Shown here piece after piece: positions 1-11,468 of a stretch of 64,000 bases of DNA. Below the pieces are notes generated by a model. That model was given only the letters and a program-made list of their open reading frames with translations. It searched no databases and had not been told where the DNA came from. Source of the stretch: Rhineura floridana (lineage: Eukaryota; Chordata; Lepidosauria; Squamata; Rhineuridae); NCBI RefSeq assembly GCF_030035675.1, contig NC_084480.1:284914394-284978393 (forward strand). The letters run 5' to 3'. Each line of letters begins with the position of its first letter. Positions within the stretch are counted from its first letter, which is position 1. Made by a program: the position numbers and the translations under genes.

Positions 1-292
1 CTCTTTCACTAGGTGACACTGAATCAAGTCACTGACTCTCAGCCTACCCTTCCTGAACTTTTGGGAGGCTAAAATCAGATCATTCTCATGTAAGCAGGCC
101 TGAGTTCCTTGGAGGAAGGGCAAGATGCAAATGAGATCTGATGCCACGAAAATTGTATCGAATTGTGAGAGAAACGTTATGCAGTTGTGGTGAAACATTT
201 TAGCACCCAGGTATTTGGGGTGCTTTGTTAACAAACAAATAAAATGAAGTATCCCTTGCCAATAAACTTTGTAGTATTTATGAAGATACTTT

Positions 293-1500
293 TTAATCAA
301 TTAATTACATTTATATCTTGCCCTTCCTCCCAAGGGAGCCCAATGTGGCAAACACCCAAATGATAAAACATTTAAAATTTCTAAACATCTAAAAAAAAAT
401 TCCAATACAGATGCAGACTAGGAAAGATCTCCATTTAAAAGGCCATATCCATCCTTTCTGAGAATAGTGCTCAAGATAGTCAACCACAATTTTTGAAAAC
501 CCAGCAGAATACCAACTAGGGCATGTTATATTAAAAATGTGTCATTAGAAAAAAAATCACACCGAAAAATAAAATAAAATAAAATAAAGCCAACGGCGCT
601 AAAAACAAAGATAGCACAAGCAACATCTATGAGTAACAAAGCTTAAAATCATCCAATGAAAATCATCCGACTGATAGGCCAAATGCTACACAAAAGAGAG
701 GTTTTTGCTCCCACAGCAGAACACCAAAGACAGTGAGGGGAACACCATCAAAGGGGTGGGGTGAACCTCATAAGGGTGGGAATTCCAAGATCTGGGTGTG
801 GCCACTGAAACATCCCTATTCCATGTTCCTACCAAACGTTCTTTGGTGACATTATAGGGACACCCAGGAGAGCCTCACCTGGCTCACACTGGAGAACATA
901 GCCCTTAATGTACATGGTTCTAAGCTGTTTAGGGCTTTATGGATGTAAACCAGCAGTTTTAATCTGTCTTGGAAATTGACTGGAAACCACTGCAAGACGT
1001 GAGTCACATGCTCCCTATAACCTGCTCCAGTCAGAGGTCTACCTACTGCATCTTGGACCCACCATGGTTTTCAAAAGCAGCTCCAAATATAGCACATTGC
1101 AATAGTCCAAACATGATGTAGGGCCTGTGACACTGTGGATCAATTTGAAGCCTCAAGGAAAGGGTGCAGTTGGCACACCAGCCAAAGCTGTGAAACACAC
1201 TCCTGACAGTGGCTGTCACTTGTACAGAGCCAGAGCTAGGAGGACTCCCAAATGACAGGCCTGATTCTTCAATGGTAGCACTATCCCATCTAAAACATGT
1301 TGCAGTCCCATTTCCTGATCCACAGGCTTACTAACCATGAAAATGCCTTATCATATCTGGATTAAGCTTCAGTTTGATCACCCTCATCCAGTCCATCACC
1401 AACCTCAAGCACTGATTCAGAATCTCCACAGCTTCCTTGGAATGTGATGGTGGCAAGGAGAGGTAGAGTTCAGGTACAATGTTAATGGGATTTGGGGAAA
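293..1500 (-). mobile_element. Decayed L2-clade LINE, 3' half
   Basis: On the minus strand a short open stretch (1331-1519) reads like the L2 reverse-transcriptase region just after the catalytic box: ILNQCLRLVMDWMR followed by KLKLNPD, the same motif as the well-preserved L2 copies at 38.4 and 41.5 kb. The sequence continues, much decayed, to a 3' end near 293-350 whose complement has the LINE tail 'gggaggaagggcaagatata'. Many indels; clearly dead and old. Confidence 0.7.
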
Positions 1501-1732
1501 AACATATATCCTCTCTCATAACTTCTTGTAGGAAGGAGACAGGTCAGAGGAAGCCCATCCTTTGTGGAACAGGAGAGCCAGAAAGGCAAAAAGAATGTGT
1601 GGCTCTTGCTTCAAATCAAAACAGTAAAAGAGCAGGAGTGGTTTCTGTCCTGTCTGCCAATCAGGGCTGGCCCTACCAGTAATTAAGTGAGGCAGCTGGT
1701 TCAGGAAGTAGGTGCTGGGGCATGGGAAGCAG

Positions 1733-1755
1733 TCATAGAATCATAGAATCTATCA
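1733..1755 (-). repeat. CR1 3' terminal repeat remnant
   Basis: Two units of the 8-bp CR1 terminal repeat (catagaat) on the minus-strand 3' end of a CR1 fragment. Too little remains to classify further. Confidence 0.55.
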
Positions 1756-1879
1756 AGCCAATGTCGAGGTGTTGAGGATTGAGCTGAGTGCGCCATGTAG
1801 CCTGGCTTGCTAAGCTAGTTTGCAGCTCTCAGATGCAGTGTAGGTCTCGAATCTTTCAGTTTCGAGGATGTCAAGTTCA

Positions 1880-2282
1880 AGGGCTGGACAAATCTGTCAA
1901 TTTCAGTTTCTTGTTTTTCCAATCTTAAAGTCATTTACCCACATTTCTGCAGCAATTTGCAATTATTCAGCATTTTAGTGCAAATTTCTCCAGATAAACA
2001 CATATTTGTATGGATTTGATTAATATACACATTTTTGCAAGCAATTTTCTCCAATATTTTTTGGTATGTTATTTTCACAAAGCTACCCATTTTCATGCAC
2101 ATTTCCCCTTTATATAGGTGCTTTTGTACACACTGTTTGCTTGGGAAACTGCACTGCAAGATTCAGAGAAGCATGAATTGTGAAGGACAGCTGACTTTCG
2201 GTTTGTGTACTGGTTTGAAAAATGTGAATTAGGTAGTTTTCATTAAAATGCAAACAAAATCAAATTTCTCCCCCATCCCCTA
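1880..2282. mobile_element. A/T-rich hAT-Ac-like non-autonomous element, copy 1
   Basis: About 400 bp matching copies at 28.3-29.1 and 31.6-32.0 kb: the same run of 'acacatttttgcaag'-type phrases, ending cccatcccctA like the others. The left end is decayed and no clear target duplication was found here. No coding capacity. Confidence 0.6.
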
Positions 2283-2357
2283 CTCATCATCAGTGTTGAA
2301 GATAAGATCCAACTGCTGGTGTGATCAGCTTCTGAACATGGAAGGGGGAACACCAGA

Positions 2358-2545
2358 GAAGATAGGAAGCTGCCTTATACTTAGTCAGATCATTGGAACA
2401 TCTGGCTCAGTATTGTCTACACTGACTGGCAGTGGCTCTCCAGGATTTCAGACAGGGCTTCCCCCAGCTCTACCTGGAGATGCTGGAGATTGAACCTGGG
2501 GACTTCAGCATGTCAAGCAGATGATTTACCACTAGCTGCTGCCCA
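2358..2545 (-). mobile_element. tRNA-derived SINE
   Basis: Minus-oriented copy of the SINE family whose full head is visible at 32.55 kb. From the tail: 'aggaagctgccttatact', 'gtctacactgactggcagtg', 'acctggagatgctggagatt', then a degraded B box. The tRNA-like A-box end at the right is poor. Confidence 0.75.
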
Positions 2546-3142
2546 TCTTGTCCTTTACCTCCGGCAGAAAAATGTCTTGGGATGGCCCTGTCGTCAATTT
2601 GGGAGGTCACATCAAAGACGCAGGAGTGTCCCTGAAGAACCACCTTGACGCATGTCCCCCCTCCCCCAGTGCACCAATTTTCATCCAAGAATCATTGCTG
2701 CATAGGAGATTATAATAGGCTTATTTTATTTGGATGTGTTTCATTTCTCTCAGCTTCATAGAAAAGACTCGCTTTCTTTACCTTAGATACCCAACTGTTG
2801 ATAAATATAATCGGCCATTTATCTCCCCTCTGCTGTTTGTCTCATTGCATTCACAAATTTGGAGCTAATTCCTTGTATGACAGGGTGCTTGATGGGTTTG
2901 TCCCTTGGACTTGGAATAAAATTTTAAATCCTTTCAATGGAATTTTACAGCCGTTAATGTCTTATCTGTGAGAGTCCCATGGAACAATAGGTGTAATTCT
3001 CAACTCATGCTGTGTTAACACCAAATGAATTCAGCACAGTTGCTTCTGATATACAAAACACAAGAGAGGAGCCTGTTCTGTAGGCCATCACTGTTGAATA
3101 CAGGCATACCCTGCTTTAACGTATGCAATGGGACCGGAACAT

Positions 3143-4212
3143 GTCTGTGAATGGGTGGAAAAATGGCAAATGCAATTCAATATAAACAAGTGTAAAATTA
3201 TGCATATTGGAGCAAAAAATCTGAATTTCACATATACGCTCATGGGGTCTGAACTGGCGGTGACCGACCAGGAGAGAGACCTCGGGGTTGTAGCAGACAG
3301 CAAGATGGAAATGTCGACCCAGTGTGTGGCAGCTGTGAAAAAGGCAAATTCCATGCTAGGGATAATTAGGAAAGGTATTGAAAATAAAACAGCCCATGTC
3401 ATCATGCCGTTGTATAAATCTATGGTGCAGCCGCATTTGGAATACTGTGTACAGTTCTGGTTGCCTCATCTCAAAAAGGATATTATAGAGTTGGAAAAGG
3501 TTCAGAAGAGGGCAACCAGAATGATCAACCAGAGCTTGGAAAAGTTACTTTTTTGAACTACAACTCCCATCAGCCCAATCCAGTGGCCATGCTGGCTGGG
3601 GCTGATGGGAGTTGTAGTTCAAAAAAGTAACTTTTCCAAGCTCTGTGATCAATGGGATGGAGCGTCTCCCTTATGAGGAAAGGTTGCAGCATTTGGGGCT
3701 TTTTAGTTTAGAGAAAAGGCGGGTCAGAGGAGACATGATAGAAGTGTATAAAATTATGCATGGCATTGAGAAAGTGGACAGAGAAACTTTCTTCTCCCTC
3801 TCTCATAATACTAGAACTCGTGGACATTCAAAGAAGCTGAATGTTGGAAGATTCAGGACAGACAAAAGGAAGTACTTCTTTACTCAGCGCATAGTTAAAC
3901 TATGGAATTTGCTCCCACAGGATGCAGTAATGGCCACCAGCTTGGATGGCTTTAAAAGAAGATTACACAAATTCATGGAGGACAGGGCTATCAATGGCTA
4001 CTAGCCATGATGGCTGTGCTGTGCCACCCTAGTCAGAGGCAGCATGCTTCTGAAAACCAGTTGCCGGAAGCCTCAGGAGGGGAGAGTGTTCTTGCACTCG
4101 GGTTCTGCTTGTGGACTTCCCCCAGGCACCTGGTTGGCCACTGTGAGAACAGGATGCTGGACTAGATGGGCCACTGGCCTGATCCAGCAGGCTCTTCTTA
4201 TGTTCTTATGTA
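3143..4212 (+). mobile_element. CR1 LINE, 5'-truncated 3' end
   Basis: Carries the C-terminal part of the CR1 reverse transcriptase: 3143-3529 reads WVEKWQMQFNINKCKIMHIG through LEKVQKRATRMI, and 3654-4004 continues with YEERLQHLGLFSLEKRRVRG to the C-terminus. A 3' UTR follows, ending in ttcttatgttcttatg. The CR1 begins inside the Tigger-like element after 'gggaccggaacatgt' and is itself interrupted by a MITE at 3530-3645. Inactive because of 5' truncation. Confidence 0.9.
3530..3645. mobile_element. Foldback hAT MITE inside CR1
   Basis: A 116-bp near-perfect palindrome beginning cagagcttggaaaagttact and ending with its complement. The 8 bases before (tgatcaac, 3522-3529) and after (tgatcaat, 3646-3653) match at 7 of 8, a hAT-type duplication. 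The termini match the 7.6-kb Tol2-like hAT at 18.07 kb (CAGAGCTTGGAAGTAACT), so it is probably mobilised by that family. Confidence 0.9.
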
Positions 4213-4412
4213 AAGTGAAACTGTACTTAAAGTGAAGCAATTATCTATGCATGTACTGCACAGCAATCACCACTAGATGGCAGTGGCATCATGCCATTAA
4301 GTGTCTATAAGTGCAAAGCGCGCGTATGTTAAGCGAGGTATGGTGGCATATTGAGCATGTACGTTATAGCGAGGCGATGTTAAGTGAAGTGACGTTAAGC
4401 AGGGTATGCCTG

Positions 4413-6124
4413 TATTAGGCTTTGAAGTCTTTTTCTTCATTCATTTAGGAACCTTGCCTTTCATGGAAATTTGAATCTCAAAATTCAGCTATTCCTACTT
4501 TATTTTCCTAATCACACTGGATCTATCAGAAATTTATTCTTTGAAGAGCCAGTTCTTAAATTCTCAAATTGTCTCTTTCTTATTCATTGTTTGTGCACAT
4601 ACCATACACATAAAGTATATTTAAATCACATGTTCTCCCAAAGAATCCTGGGGACTGTAGTTTGATAAGGGTGCTGGAAATTGTAACTGTGTGAGGGGCA
4701 AACTACAGTTCTTTGACTAAGTGCATCTGTTCCCAGAGCAGAATTTAACCTCTGCTTCTCAGCTAAGAAGGTTCTGGGAACAGGCACCCACAACCAATGC
4801 AGAATCGAACCCCACCTTCCTTCCAATCATCAGCTGATTGGTGTCAGCTGATTGACAGGTACGCATGGTTTAGGGGAAATGTCCTCACAGTCCAAAATGG
4901 ACCCAAGTGGACCAAGATTGACCAATGGGTTGGAGGTTCCCTATCCCGGTTTATACTCAGCCTATATTATTGCCCCAATCCACATGGCCAATGGCCAGGG
5001 ATGGTAGGAGATGCGGTCCAGTAACATCTGGAGGGACACAGATTCCCAAACCCTGCTTTAAATCTTACTCCCCAACTACGTTTTATTTCCTGTTTGACAG
5101 TAGCTCTATTCATGCGTTCAAAAAACATGGGGGAGGAAAAACCATAGAGGGAGTCACGGGAACGTGCACACCAGCATCATGTCCAACAAGCCTGATCCCA
5201 CTGGCTCTGCTCCAACTTCCTGGGTTGAGCAGCATGCTCTGAAGTAGGATTCTATGCATGTTTGGCTGAATACTCAGAGAACTGTCTCCATGATTGGGAA
5301 GCCTGATCATGTGAGATTTCCAATCATGTAAAGTTTTTGTGGTCAAAAATAATAGGAGAATTAGACTTTTTTCTCCCCTCCTCATTGGAATAGTCTTCTT
5401 TGTACACATATATCTTTCATTTGCACTTCATATCTTTGCCCCCTCAATGGCCTCAGTTCTATTTTAGAAGATAAACTGAATTAACATACATAACGTGTGC
5501 AACAGCTGACTATTCTATCTGGAAGAGGTGTCACCCCTAATTCCCTTCCTTGTTGTATGACAGCTTCACCCTGTGACGGCTTTGCAAAACTGTTGCCTAA
5601 TGACAGGGAGCAGGTGGACTGAAGATGAACTTAACAGCGAAAGTAAAGTTGGCATTTTTTAAAGCAATGCAGGCAGACAAGTTCATCTCAGAGCTTTGAG
5701 CCATACCTCAAAGTTTTTGATTACTCATTGGATGCCCAATTGGAGAGTAATAAAACATACGTAAAGCTACATCGCTGACATATTTATTTATACACATGTG
5801 CGCACAGAGGAGGCAGATGCAATGCAAATGGATACAATTTTTTTTAAAAAGCTGGAAACCTTGAAAGAGACTAGCAGTCCCTAGATAATGGAAAGCATGT
5901 TTGAGTGGAAGACTTCTGCTGAAGAATATATTTAATAAGCATGGAGAAAATTCTCCACCTACACAGTATAAACAAAATTGTTGTGAAATGCAAACAGAGT
6001 TTACATAGATCGGATCAATCTGCAAACTTTCACTTGTAAAAGGAATACACCAAAAGACATTGGTGTGCCAGCAGGCACAGTCCTGTAAAGGAAAGATTTG
6101 CTGAATTGAACCATTAACGTTCTG
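4413..6124. other. Intergenic stretch with faint repeat traces
   Basis: No gene seen. 4630-4720 holds a decayed piece related to the MITE at 20.84 kb ('aaagaatcctggggactgta', 'ggcaaactacagttctttg'). 4980-5062 resembles half of the foldback MITE family ('catctggagggacacagatt'). The remainder shows no recognisable structure. Confidence 0.5.
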
Positions 6125-6330
6125 TGAACAGTGGCACAGTGCACATCACATCACTGGCTGCGAATCTGCTATTGGGCCAAGTTCAAGGCTATACTGTTAA
6201 TATATAAAGGCCTAAACAACTTGGGACAAGGTTATTTGATAAACCGCCTTCTCCCATACTGCCGTTTGGTCACTGAAGTCATTGGAAGAGGCCCTCCTGG
6301 TGGAGCCACATGCCCCAAAGTTAGGTGCAG
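6125..6330 (+). mobile_element. L2 LINE fragment (RT C-terminus)
   Basis: The + frame reads HWLRICYWAKFKAILLIYKG then GYLINRLLPY, the conserved L2 block HWLPI-x-FRAQFKVL-x-L-x-YKALHG-x-GPQYL seen intact at 38.85 and 41.0 kb. Short, diverged and inactive. Confidence 0.75.
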
Positions 6331-7309
6331 GGGTAATAGAGATGATTAATCAAACAGAGGGCTCATCTACATGGTGGTTTACTGTGTGTTTGGTGCTACT
6401 CACATCCCCATTTAATTTACATGGTTCGCATGATGTTACTGGCAAACAGAAGCTATCAAGCAGTTTTCTCCCTGTAAATCCATACTAACCCAATCCTTTG
6501 ATAATACAAAAAGGGAAGGAAAAACATCTTCACTCCGTATCCCTAGTGCTTGCAGATGCTTTGCTCCAATGCTTTTAGGTGGGTGTGTCAATTGTTCCCC
6601 TCTCCACGCCTCCTCCCTCCTCCTCCCTTCCTCTATTTCATTTTCTGTGGGCTGAAAAACAACTTCTGGCTGCTCTCGCCCGTTCTGCAAGCCTTTTTTA
6701 TGTTGCTGCAAACAGTGCCTTTTTTTTTTTTTTTTTTTTTCAATAATTTTTATTCAGATTTTCATAAAACATACAAGACAAAATCATAAAACATTCAAAG
6801 ACAAAAAACAAAATCAAAAATAGTTAAACAAAAAGAAAAAAAGAAAAAAAAAACAAAAATAAAAAATAAAGAGTAAAATATTGACTTCCCATTTGTCAAA
6901 GATCAAATCAGTTATAAGTCTATAATATATAACAATCCTGTCTCTTAAGTCATATTATAAAATCACTTTCCTCCAGTAGTTATCTTACTTAATCATCAAA
7001 TCTCATATACATTACTTTATTCTTTCCACAAAAAGTCAAAGAGAGGTTTCAATTCTTTAAGAAATATATCTATCAATTTTTTTTTTCCAGATAAGCATAT
7101 CGATTAATCCATCTCATTACTAATTATGATAATCTTATTGTCATAACCATAGTCAAAATAAACATTTCAATTAATCCATCACATCAGAATCTGTTAGGTT
7201 CAGTAATTTCAGTAGCCATTGTTCTATTATCTCTATTAGTTCCATTTTCCGTCTTCCATCTTCAGTAGTCTTGTTAAGTCCAGTAATTTCAATATCCAAT
7301 CTTCCATTA

Positions 7310-7987
7310 TCAGTATTCCATAATAATCTTGCTGTCAAAGCCATAGTCATATAGTAAGAGTCTGATGGGAATTACCTCTATCCCAAATATTTTCTTGCCA
7401 TCCATTCTGAATAGGTTGCTGAAATACTGCTGTAAAATCATATCTCTGTTCTTTTTTTCAAAATACACTGGGTCATCTCTTAAAAGTTTTTCCATTGTCA
7501 CATGGCTGCAGTTAATTCCATAGATTTTCTCTATATTGGGCTCCATCACATCATTCCAGTCCAGAAGATTATCCATGCCATTGATAACTTTATCTCTAGA
7601 ATCTTCATTAATTTCTTCAGAGATAACATTGAGTTCCAAACAATAGATTTTATTTCTAAAGTCCATAGACTCCAAATCTTGTTCCTGTTCCACGTTTGTT
7701 CCAATCTCCGGGATCTCCTCTCTCACAGGGACCCCTGTTCCAGTCTCCAGGGTCACCTCTCTCACAGGGACCCCTGTTCCAATCTCCGGGGTCTCCTCTC
7801 TCACAGGGACCCCTTCCAGGGTCACCTCTCTCACAGGGACCCTTATATCTTTAATCTCCTGCTTCATTTTACTCAATTCAATTTTCATTATCTCAATCTC
7901 ATCCATTATTTTCTGAAACATAGTTATTTCCAGATTCTCAGCCACTTTCTTAATTGCCATTTTAAAAGAAAAATATAGGAAAACCAC
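7310..7987 (-). CDS. L1 ORF1-like protein
   Basis: 225 codons, or 216 from the more likely start at residue 10 (MAIKKVAENLEI). The N-terminus is a charged helical stretch with coiled-coil character (KIMDEIEIMKIELSKMKQEI). Residues 48-95 are short tandem repeats built on VPVRE and TPEIGTG. The C-terminal half (CLELNVI ... MDNLLDW ... IYGINCSH ... VYFEKKNRDMILQQYF) resembles the RRM-like core of L1 ORF1, an RNA-binding trimer of the retrotransposition particle. The frame is open throughout, which suggests a fairly recent insertion. Family assignment is by pattern, not by alignment. Confidence 0.6.
   Translation of the reverse strand: MVFLYFSFKMAIKKVAENLEITMFQKIMDEIEIMKIELSKMKQEIKDIRVPVREVTLEGVPVREETPEIGTGVPVREVTLETGTGVPVREEIPEIGTNVEQEQDLESMDFRNKIYCLELNVISEEINEDSRDKVINGMDNLLDWNDVMEPNIEKIYGINCSHVTMEKLLRDDPVYFEKKNRDMILQQYFSNLFRMDGKKIFGIEVIPIRLLLYDYGFDSKIIMEY
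7700..7850. repeat. Minisatellite inside ORF1
   Basis: Three to four imperfect units containing 'tctctcacagggacccctg', spaced 42-45 bp with one shorter unit. All spacings are multiples of three, so the reading frame is kept. Confidence 0.8.
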
Positions 7988-8729
7988 TTCTTATTTCAGC
8001 AACAATTGGGTTAATACTCCAAACTTGGTGACATCACAGTATAAACAGAGCAGACAGCCTTATCTCTCCATAGTTAAGTAAACAAAATGCAGTTCCCAGG
8101 AACGAAACAATTAATGGCAATCGTCAAGAAACAGATTCGTCAAAATAAAATAGACCAAAAAGAGAGTAGTCTCAAAACAGTATAATATTTTCCAAAATAA
8201 AAATCTGGAATAGAAATCCCTCTTCTGTGTATATCTTTAGAATGCAAATCCAGGACAGCTTTTTGCAACAAAAACAGAGATAAGCTATTAATTAGTGCGT
8301 AGCAGAGAGAAGTTATGGCTCCCCAGTGAGATGTCAAAAACCGATCAATCTGGCAAATCTCTTTTAAACAGCAACAATTTAAGTCAAGTAAAAGAAAAAT
8401 ATAGAAAGAAGGGTGCTTGCCTGTTAGTGCGTTCTCTCTTAGAAGATAAGATGAACGTTCGCTTTAACAGATAGAGCTTGCTGTTGAAAATCCGTCCCAC
8501 CTTCGTCGGCTGGACCTCGTCCCATAAATTAATGAGATCTGGTCGTCCCAACAAAAATAGGCTTTGAGGTTAATCTCTTCGTTTCTCCCTACCCGGGAGA
8601 AGTTTAATCAGTCAAAAAAAAAGAAAAAACTGACTGATATATCTGAATAAGCTTCTTTTGAGGCAGGAGCCCGTCTCAAAAGCAGGCACAGGCTAAGTCA
8701 CCCTTCCCGGAAGTCCCAAACAGTGCCTT

Positions 8730-9612
8730 ATTCTTCTTTCCCCCCTAACTTGTATGCAAAAGCATAACACTGCTCAAAGATTTGTATTTCAGCTGTATTG
8801 TTCCAGTGCAAATACAAATAATTGCACTTCCGGGCTGTTGTTTTTTTAATAAAATGAAGTGGTAGAACAACTGAGCATGCTTGGTTGCCAGGCAACCAGG
8901 GGCAGTGGAAATGTTAGAGGGCGTGGTCATTAGGAAACTGTGTGATTGATCCTTCCCCTCAGTTGTGAATAGAAAACACTGTGTTTGCAGCTGGCATTGA
9001 GCTCTTACTGTGGACTGTGCAAATAGAAAACAGAGGTAAAAACAGCATTTTTAGTACGAAGTAATGCTCCCATGTGGATAAGCCAGAGTTTTATGCTTTT
9101 TTGTTTGTTTGTTTTCTGCTCATTTGGCAAAAAAGTAACAGAAAGTGCTTCAACCTCAACGCACAGGATGGATGACACTTTATTGAGAAAAGATATGAAC
9201 GTATACAATATGTGTTTGTGGATACTACATAATATAGTACAACTGGACTCTTTGAACTCTGGAGTTTTTGAAAAAAAAGGGAATTACCTTTCCTCCCCTT
9301 GTGGGCAATCTGCTGTGTTCTCTTTTTTGTGCATATTATGTGATTGTGGTAGACACACATTCAGACACACACAGCAGTGCTTGGTATAAACTGTAAACTC
9401 ACACCTGCTTGTAAAGTCCCCAGATCACTACCAGCACTGTCGTCTTTCATATGGAGAGACGTGTGTGTTGTCTTGCTCTTTGTTTCAGAGCTAAGAAGAC
9501 CAGCTTATCACTGTAGCTTCATTTTAAGAGTAGTTGGATATTGAGCTATTTTCAACAGCAGTCAGCAGCAACAGTAGCAGTCTCCCTCCAGTGCTGATGT
9601 CTTCACCTGGGC
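8730..9612. other. Unique-looking stretch
   Basis: No gene or recognisable repeat. Open frames here are short and lack domain character. Confidence 0.4.
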
Positions 9613-9620
9613 CCCTACAC

Positions 9621-9743
9621 CAGCCTTGTGGTCCCCAGTTGTTGCTGGATCAATTCTCATTATTCCTGACCACTGAACATGCTGGCTGGGACTGATGCAT
9701 TGTAGTCCAACAGCATCTGGGACCCAAAGGTTGGGAAAGGCTG
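9621..9743. mobile_element. Foldback hAT MITE (CAGCCTT...AAGGCTG)
   Basis: 123 bp with ends cagccttg and gttgggaaaggctg, flanked by a perfect 8-bp duplication ccctacac (9613-9620 and 9744-9751). Same family as 10208-10345 but more diverged. No coding capacity. Confidence 0.88.
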
Positions 9744-10207
9744 CCCTACACTATTCCACTCTCTACTCCTACCTGAAAAGCCTAGAAGAACCCAACATGG
9801 CCATCATGATTAGCTATCAGGCAGAACAAGTGGAGGTTCTCTGCAGGGCCAGCCCTACCACTAGGCATACTGAGACAGCTCCCCCAGGTAGTGGATGTTG
9901 GAGGTGGCAGCAGCCCCCCAACATTTCCTAAGTCTCTTAAGCAAGCCTGCAATTAACCCTAAGCTGTCCCATCACCTGTGTTAAAGTAAGAGCCAACTGC
10001 AAAACTGTTGGATTCTGTACATGGAATGGGGGGGTACCATCAGAATGTCCTGGGCCAGCCCTGGTCCCATGAGGCAGCTGGGTGTGGCAGGGTTTGGCCA
10101 AGGTGTCCCTGAAACACCTATCTTGCCCACTAACCAGCATTCCAAGCAAGCAGGCCAAGGAAGAGCTGTGAAGGGGTGAACTTGATGTGGATGTGGATCC
10201 CCTAGAT

Positions 10208-10345
10208 CAGCCTTTCCCAACCAGTGTGCCTCCAGATGTTGTTGGACCACAATTTCGATCTTTCCTGACCATTGGCAATGCTGGCTGAGGCTGATGGGAG
10301 TTGTGGTCCAACAACATCTGGAGGCACACTGATTGGGAAAGGCTG
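10208..10345. mobile_element. Foldback hAT MITE (CAGCCTTTCCC...)
   Basis: 138-bp palindromic element; each arm reads cagcctttcccaacc(a) then gtgtgcctccagatgttgtt. A perfect 8-bp duplication ccctagat lies at 10200-10207 and 10346-10353, diagnostic of hAT insertion. Confidence 0.93.
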
Positions 10346-10353
10346 CCCTAGAT

Positions 10354-11102
10354 GGACACGTCTTTTAGATACTGGTGATTCTCAAGCCACTTTTTGCAAC
10401 CCCAGAGATGCCGAGCATGACTTCTCTCGGGGAGACACAAAGTTACAAAGGGCGGAGATTGAGTGCCACTTCTGATCTGTTGCTTCAACGTCCTTCCCAA
10501 AAAAGCACAGTGTTTGGCAAGCCCTGGTAAAGTCATTCCTAGACTGAAACCTCAAGATGTCTATTACAAAAGTGTACCTCCCATTTCTCCCTCCTCTTTG
10601 CCTGGCATTTTCCTGTTATTATTATTATTATTTATTACATTTATACTTTTCATGAGCAAAACTCAAGGTGGCTTACATATGGTTCCCAGGCAGTCTGCCA
10701 TCCAGGCACTGACCAGACCTGTGCTGGCCTCATGTGCCTTCAGACCATAGCCTGGGACCATGTAGATGCTCGCCTCTGGTAGGTTCAATGTATGCAATTG
10801 TGCTTAATTAAAAAACTGCTAAGGGTGTGCATGGACCACAACATTTGGTTGGGACCCAGTTCGGTGCTTTTTAAAACAACCCAATTCCACTTAAATCTAT
10901 CTGGAGGCAGCCCAGTTCAGCTGAGGGGTCTTGAGCCCACTTTGTGTGCTTCCCTCTACCCATTCACTATTGGGGATTTTAAAAAAATGGTTATAACCTT
11001 TTTTTCTTTTAGCAGAAGTACATGAAATTTCCATAACTAGTGGCCCCTCCCCAGTGGTCCAAATTACAGGCAAATAGGTCCACGGGCTTGTTTGCTGGGC
11101 AC
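10354..11102. other. Intergenic, small LINE tail piece
   Basis: 10613-10745 contains a minus-oriented LINE 3' tail (tattattattattatttatt then 'caaggtggcttacatatgg'). From 10820 ('aagggtgtgcatggacc') a decayed DNA-transposon-like region of unclear extent begins. No gene. Confidence 0.45.
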
Positions 11103-11103
11103 T

Positions 11104-11167
<64 letters not shown>

Positions 11168-11169
11168 TC
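11103..11169. repeat. (CTTT)n microsatellite
   Basis: About 16 uninterrupted cttt units. Confidence 0.98.
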
Positions 11170-11468
11170 AAAAAAGGAACACTCTCTTGTTTATTCTTGG
11201 CCAGAATTGGATGGAATTTGAAGGCATCCAACTTTCAGAGCTTGGGCTGAGTATTGCAGACATGAGAGACGTGTCCCTGAGTAAGAAATCTGCCAAATTA
11301 TAGACAAATGGGTCCAGGTGCTTTGTGCTACGTACTTTTAAATTTGGTTTTGGGGTGGGAAGAGCTAAGAGATTCACTTTCCAAGGAAAACCATTCCTTC
11401 TGATAAAAAGCTAGACAGAGCTCACCATTCATGCCCTCTCCCCGCTCTGTTCTTCACTCTCCCTTCCC

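Larger units (their letters stand above)
3101..4412. mobile_element. Tigger-like (pogo/mariner) MITE, split by CR1
   Basis: Left end caggcataccctgctttaac and right end gttaagcagggtatgcctg are inverted repeats, flanked by TA on both sides (3099-3100, 4413-4414), as expected for Tc1/mariner/pogo elements. The CAGGCATACC terminus is that of Tigger. Only about 240 bp are its own sequence (3101-3142, 4213-4412); the rest is an inserted CR1. No transposase. Confidence 0.8.
6722..8716 (-). mobile_element. ORF1-only L1-like retrotransposon (HAL1-like)
   Basis: About 2.0 kb bounded by a direct duplication caaacagtgcctt (6709-6721 and 8717-8729). On the minus strand it has a roughly 730-bp 5' leader starting ggacttccgggaagggtgac, one open frame (7310-7987) resembling L1 ORF1, about 590 bp of A/T-rich 3' UTR and a poly(A) tail (poly-T at 6721-6740). 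No endonuclease or RT sequence is present although both element ends are, so this is not ordinary 5' truncation. It resembles mammalian HAL1 half-LINEs: an ORF1-only L1 derivative needing a partner's ORF2. An internal deletion of one full L1 copy is the alternative. Confidence 0.7.

Noticed and set aside
10820-11460. A further hAT beginning 'aagggtgtgcatggacc'
   Set aside because: Only one plausible end is visible and no matching right end or duplication was found.
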